In this document: piece by piece, positions 62,725 to 64,000 of the stretch
Layout of the letters: each line of letters opens with the position of its first letter
How positions within the stretch are numbered: the first letter of the stretch is position 1
NCBI RefSeq assembly: GCF_016908295.1
Contig: NZ_JAFBDO010000003.1
Span: 248,001 to 312,000, forward strand
Direction of reading: 5' to 3'
DNA: 64,000 bases
DNA from: Thalassobacillus pellis
GTDB lineage: Bacteria; Bacillota; Bacilli; Bacillales; Halobacillaceae
Made by a program: the position numbers and the translations under genes
The notes under the pieces: model-generated
Told to the model about the DNA's origin: nothing
Databases searched by the model: none
The model's input: only the letters and a program-made list of their open reading frames with translations

Positions 62725-63432
62725 TTACGGTGTCGGCCGTATGTCCTCTGTTAAAATCTTACTGGATCCAATATACGTATTCCCTTGAATCAGTGTCGTT
62801 TTTGTATCAATGGAGAATTTCCATTTGATTCCTATGCCTGGAGCGGGAGTGGTGATGATCTGCTGGATGCTTGTGTGTGAAAATTTTTCTGCTAATGCAT
62901 TTTCCAACGTGACCTTAGTATAAGATTTGACTCCAAGCCCTAACGCAATGATAAGAAAGCCCCCTGCCATCACGGCAGTTGTTCTTCTATTAAACAGCCG
63001 GAAGAGCACAAGGAAAAGTAAGATGGCGATCAGCCATATGTCTTTTTTAATCAATGTAAATGACAAAGCCTTTTCCGTAAACGGGTAAAACAAATGTGCT
63101 CCGTTTCCTATAAAATCAATAGTAATTCCACCTAACAATAATACCGCCATGATTCCTATCCAGAGACTCGCCAATGAGAAATTCAGCAATTTCCTTGTAC
63201 CATAAGCGAGGACTAACCCGATGAATGGTACAAAAACCAAAGAATGGGTGAAAACGAAACCGAACAGTTTTGGAAAATCAAGCGTAAACACAAAGATAGC
63301 ACCTAATGCCATAGTCGTAAAATGTTGTTTTTGACCGCTATCTTTGCTGCTAAAAAAGATATCCATGACTAGCGCACCTGTAAGGGCATGTAAAATACTT
63401 GATGGAATATGTTCAATCATTATCTGAAACAT
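62725..63432 (-). CDS. Membrane-bound metal-dependent hydrolase-like protein
   Basis: 235 aa, about five membrane segments. 'SSILHALTGALVMDIFF', 'TLDFPKLFGFVFTHSLVFVPFIGLVLAYGTRKLL' hold the H and D/H residues of the YdjM/LexA-binding membrane hydrolase group. Extracytoplasmic or membrane C-terminal domain ('GIKWKFSIDTKTTLIQGNTYIGSS'). Function unknown. AAGGAAGG precedes the ATG. Confidence 0.68.
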   Translation of the reverse strand: MFQIMIEHIPSSILHALTGALVMDIFFSSKDSGQKQHFTTMALGAIFVFTLDFPKLFGFVFTHSLVFVPFIGLVLAYGTRKLLNFSLASLWIGIMAVLLLGGITIDFIGNGAHLFYPFTEKALSFTLIKKDIWLIAILLFLVLFRLFNRRTTAVMAGGFLIIALGLGVKSYTKVTLENALAEKFSHTSIQQIITTPAPGIGIKWKFSIDTKTTLIQGNTYIGSSKILTEDIRPTP

Positions 63433-63507
63433 TGGCTTTTTCCTTCCTTCTAGGTTAGTGACTGTAATAACTAGTTCACGTTGTCAGGGAATGGTAAACA
63501 TCGATAT

Positions 63508-63540
63508 TAAAAAGGCCCCCTGCATTCAGCAGGAGACCTG
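63508..63540 (-). terminator. Terminator of the CBS-domain gene
   Basis: On the minus strand AGGTCTCCTGC, loop, GCAGGGGGCCT, then TTTTT. Confidence 0.75.
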
Positions 63541-63573
63541 GTATATAAACGTTCATCGCTTAGGTGCAATATT

Positions 63574-64000
63574 CTAGGCATCGGCCCAGGCTATGACCTT
63601 ACGTATCTGGTTATCCTCAATTTTTAATACTTTGAAATGGAAAGAATCATCGGACACCACTGAGCCTTCGTGGGCATCGACGTTATGGTTTAATATCCAG
63701 CCCGAGATGGTATCTATATCCCCGTTTTCCAAATCTATCTCAAAGTAATTATTAATATCTGAGATGGAAGTTTTTCCATCTAACACAAATGTACCGTCTT
63801 CTTTTGGGGTAATATCCTGTTCTTCTTCCTCATCAAATTCATCACGGATGTCACCGACAATTTCTTCGATGATATCTTCTACAGTAACAATCCCTGCGGT
63901 CCCTCCGTATTCATCCGTTAATACAACTAAATGCGTATTTTCCTTCTGCATACGAATAAGCAGGTCGTGGATTGGAATGTTTTCAAATACTTTTATGACA
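63574..64000 (-). CDS. CBS-domain/CorC-type hemolysin-family protein (5' part outside the window)
   Basis: Minus-strand frame open from the stop at 63574 to the window edge, 141 codons. 'VIKVFENIPIHDLLIRMQKENTHLVVLTDEYGGTAGIVTVEDIIEEIVGDIRDEFDEE' is the second CBS domain of CNNM/TlyC-type transporters, then the CorC_HlyC domain ('LDGKTSISDINNYFEIDLE..DTISGWILNH'). Such proteins take part in magnesium/cobalt efflux. The N-terminal membrane part lies past the right edge. Confidence 0.88.
   Translation of the reverse strand, partial: VIKVFENIPIHDLLIRMQKENTHLVVLTDEYGGTAGIVTVEDIIEEIVGDIRDEFDEEEEQDITPKEDGTFVLDGKTSISDINNYFEIDLENGDIDTISGWILNHNVDAHEGSVVSDDSFHFKVLKIEDNQIRKVIAWADA

Overview
The window looks like a chromosomal segment of a low-GC, aerobic, endospore-forming Bacillaceae. 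Evidence: strong AAAGGAGG-type ribosome binding sites with frequent TTG and GTG starts, the Bacillus-type glgB-C-D-A-P gene order, a Spo0E-type phosphatase, an Hsp20 and a cupin with spore-coat-like features, a BmrA-type exporter, DUF2243 with CtaG, and dispersed intergenic repeats of a kind common in halotolerant Bacillaceae. I cannot name the genus. No rRNA, tRNA, CRISPR array, prophage or complete insertion sequence was seen.

Layout. 1-2.1 kb: 3' part of a cysteine dioxygenase gene, a VOC protein and a DUF4030-like membrane-anchored protein. 2.4-12.7 kb: glycogen locus glgBCDAP plus a neopullulanase-like GH13 enzyme. 13.1-21.2 kb: CynX-type transporter, YkvA-like protein, purU, a pair of CBO0543-like membrane proteins, two GNATs, a zinc-ribbon protein, an excisionase-type HTH protein and a GapN-type dehydrogenase. 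21.3-31.4 kb: CtaG/DUF2243, MerR-TipAS regulator with a clear operator, DedA and uppP, several small membrane proteins (one frameshifted), a GNAT with an in-frame TAG, a P-loop kinase, DUF3243, a BASS transporter and a Spo0E-like protein. 31.7-33.2 kb: padR-chrA. 33.6-37.9 kb: a Pho/Tat operon (phoD-tatC-phoX-tatA) behind Pho-box-like repeats. 38.3-38.8 kb: an OsmC-family gene with an in-frame TGA at the redox cysteine position, a selenoprotein candidate. 38.9-50 kb: small membrane proteins, an MHS transporter with an ornithine-cyclodeaminase-family enzyme and a divergent XRE-cupin regulator, two ABC exporters (one behind a leader-peptide ORF), a cupin and an Hsp20. 50.1-51.2 kb: MazG-like and ArsR genes with a decayed SRPBCC remnant. 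51.5-60.1 kb: a LacI-controlled carbohydrate locus (binding protein, two permeases, ThuA, two Gfo/Idh oxidoreductases, a sugar isomerase). 60.4-64 kb: sigma factor next to clpP, a butanediol/acetoin-type dehydrogenase, a membrane hydrolase-like protein and the 3' part of a CBS-domain transporter gene.

How the genes work together. The glg locus makes glycogen (GlgC/D supply ADP-glucose, GlgA elongates, GlgB branches) and degrades it (GlgP, GH13). The Pho/Tat operon pairs two Tat-exported phosphatases with their own TatA and TatC, probably under phosphate starvation control. The LacI locus imports a sugar and processes it by oxidation/isomerisation in the style of thuAB; it has no ABC ATPase of its own and probably borrows a shared one.

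The items most worth checking are the OsmC-type TGA codon followed by a bacterial-SECIS-like hairpin (38484-38522), and the 18-codon leader ORF with alternative pairings upstream of an ABC exporter (46185-46277). Next come the Pho-box/hairpin architecture, the sigma-clpP pair, three dispersed repeat families and several interrupted genes. All functional calls are from reading the sequence; no database search was run.
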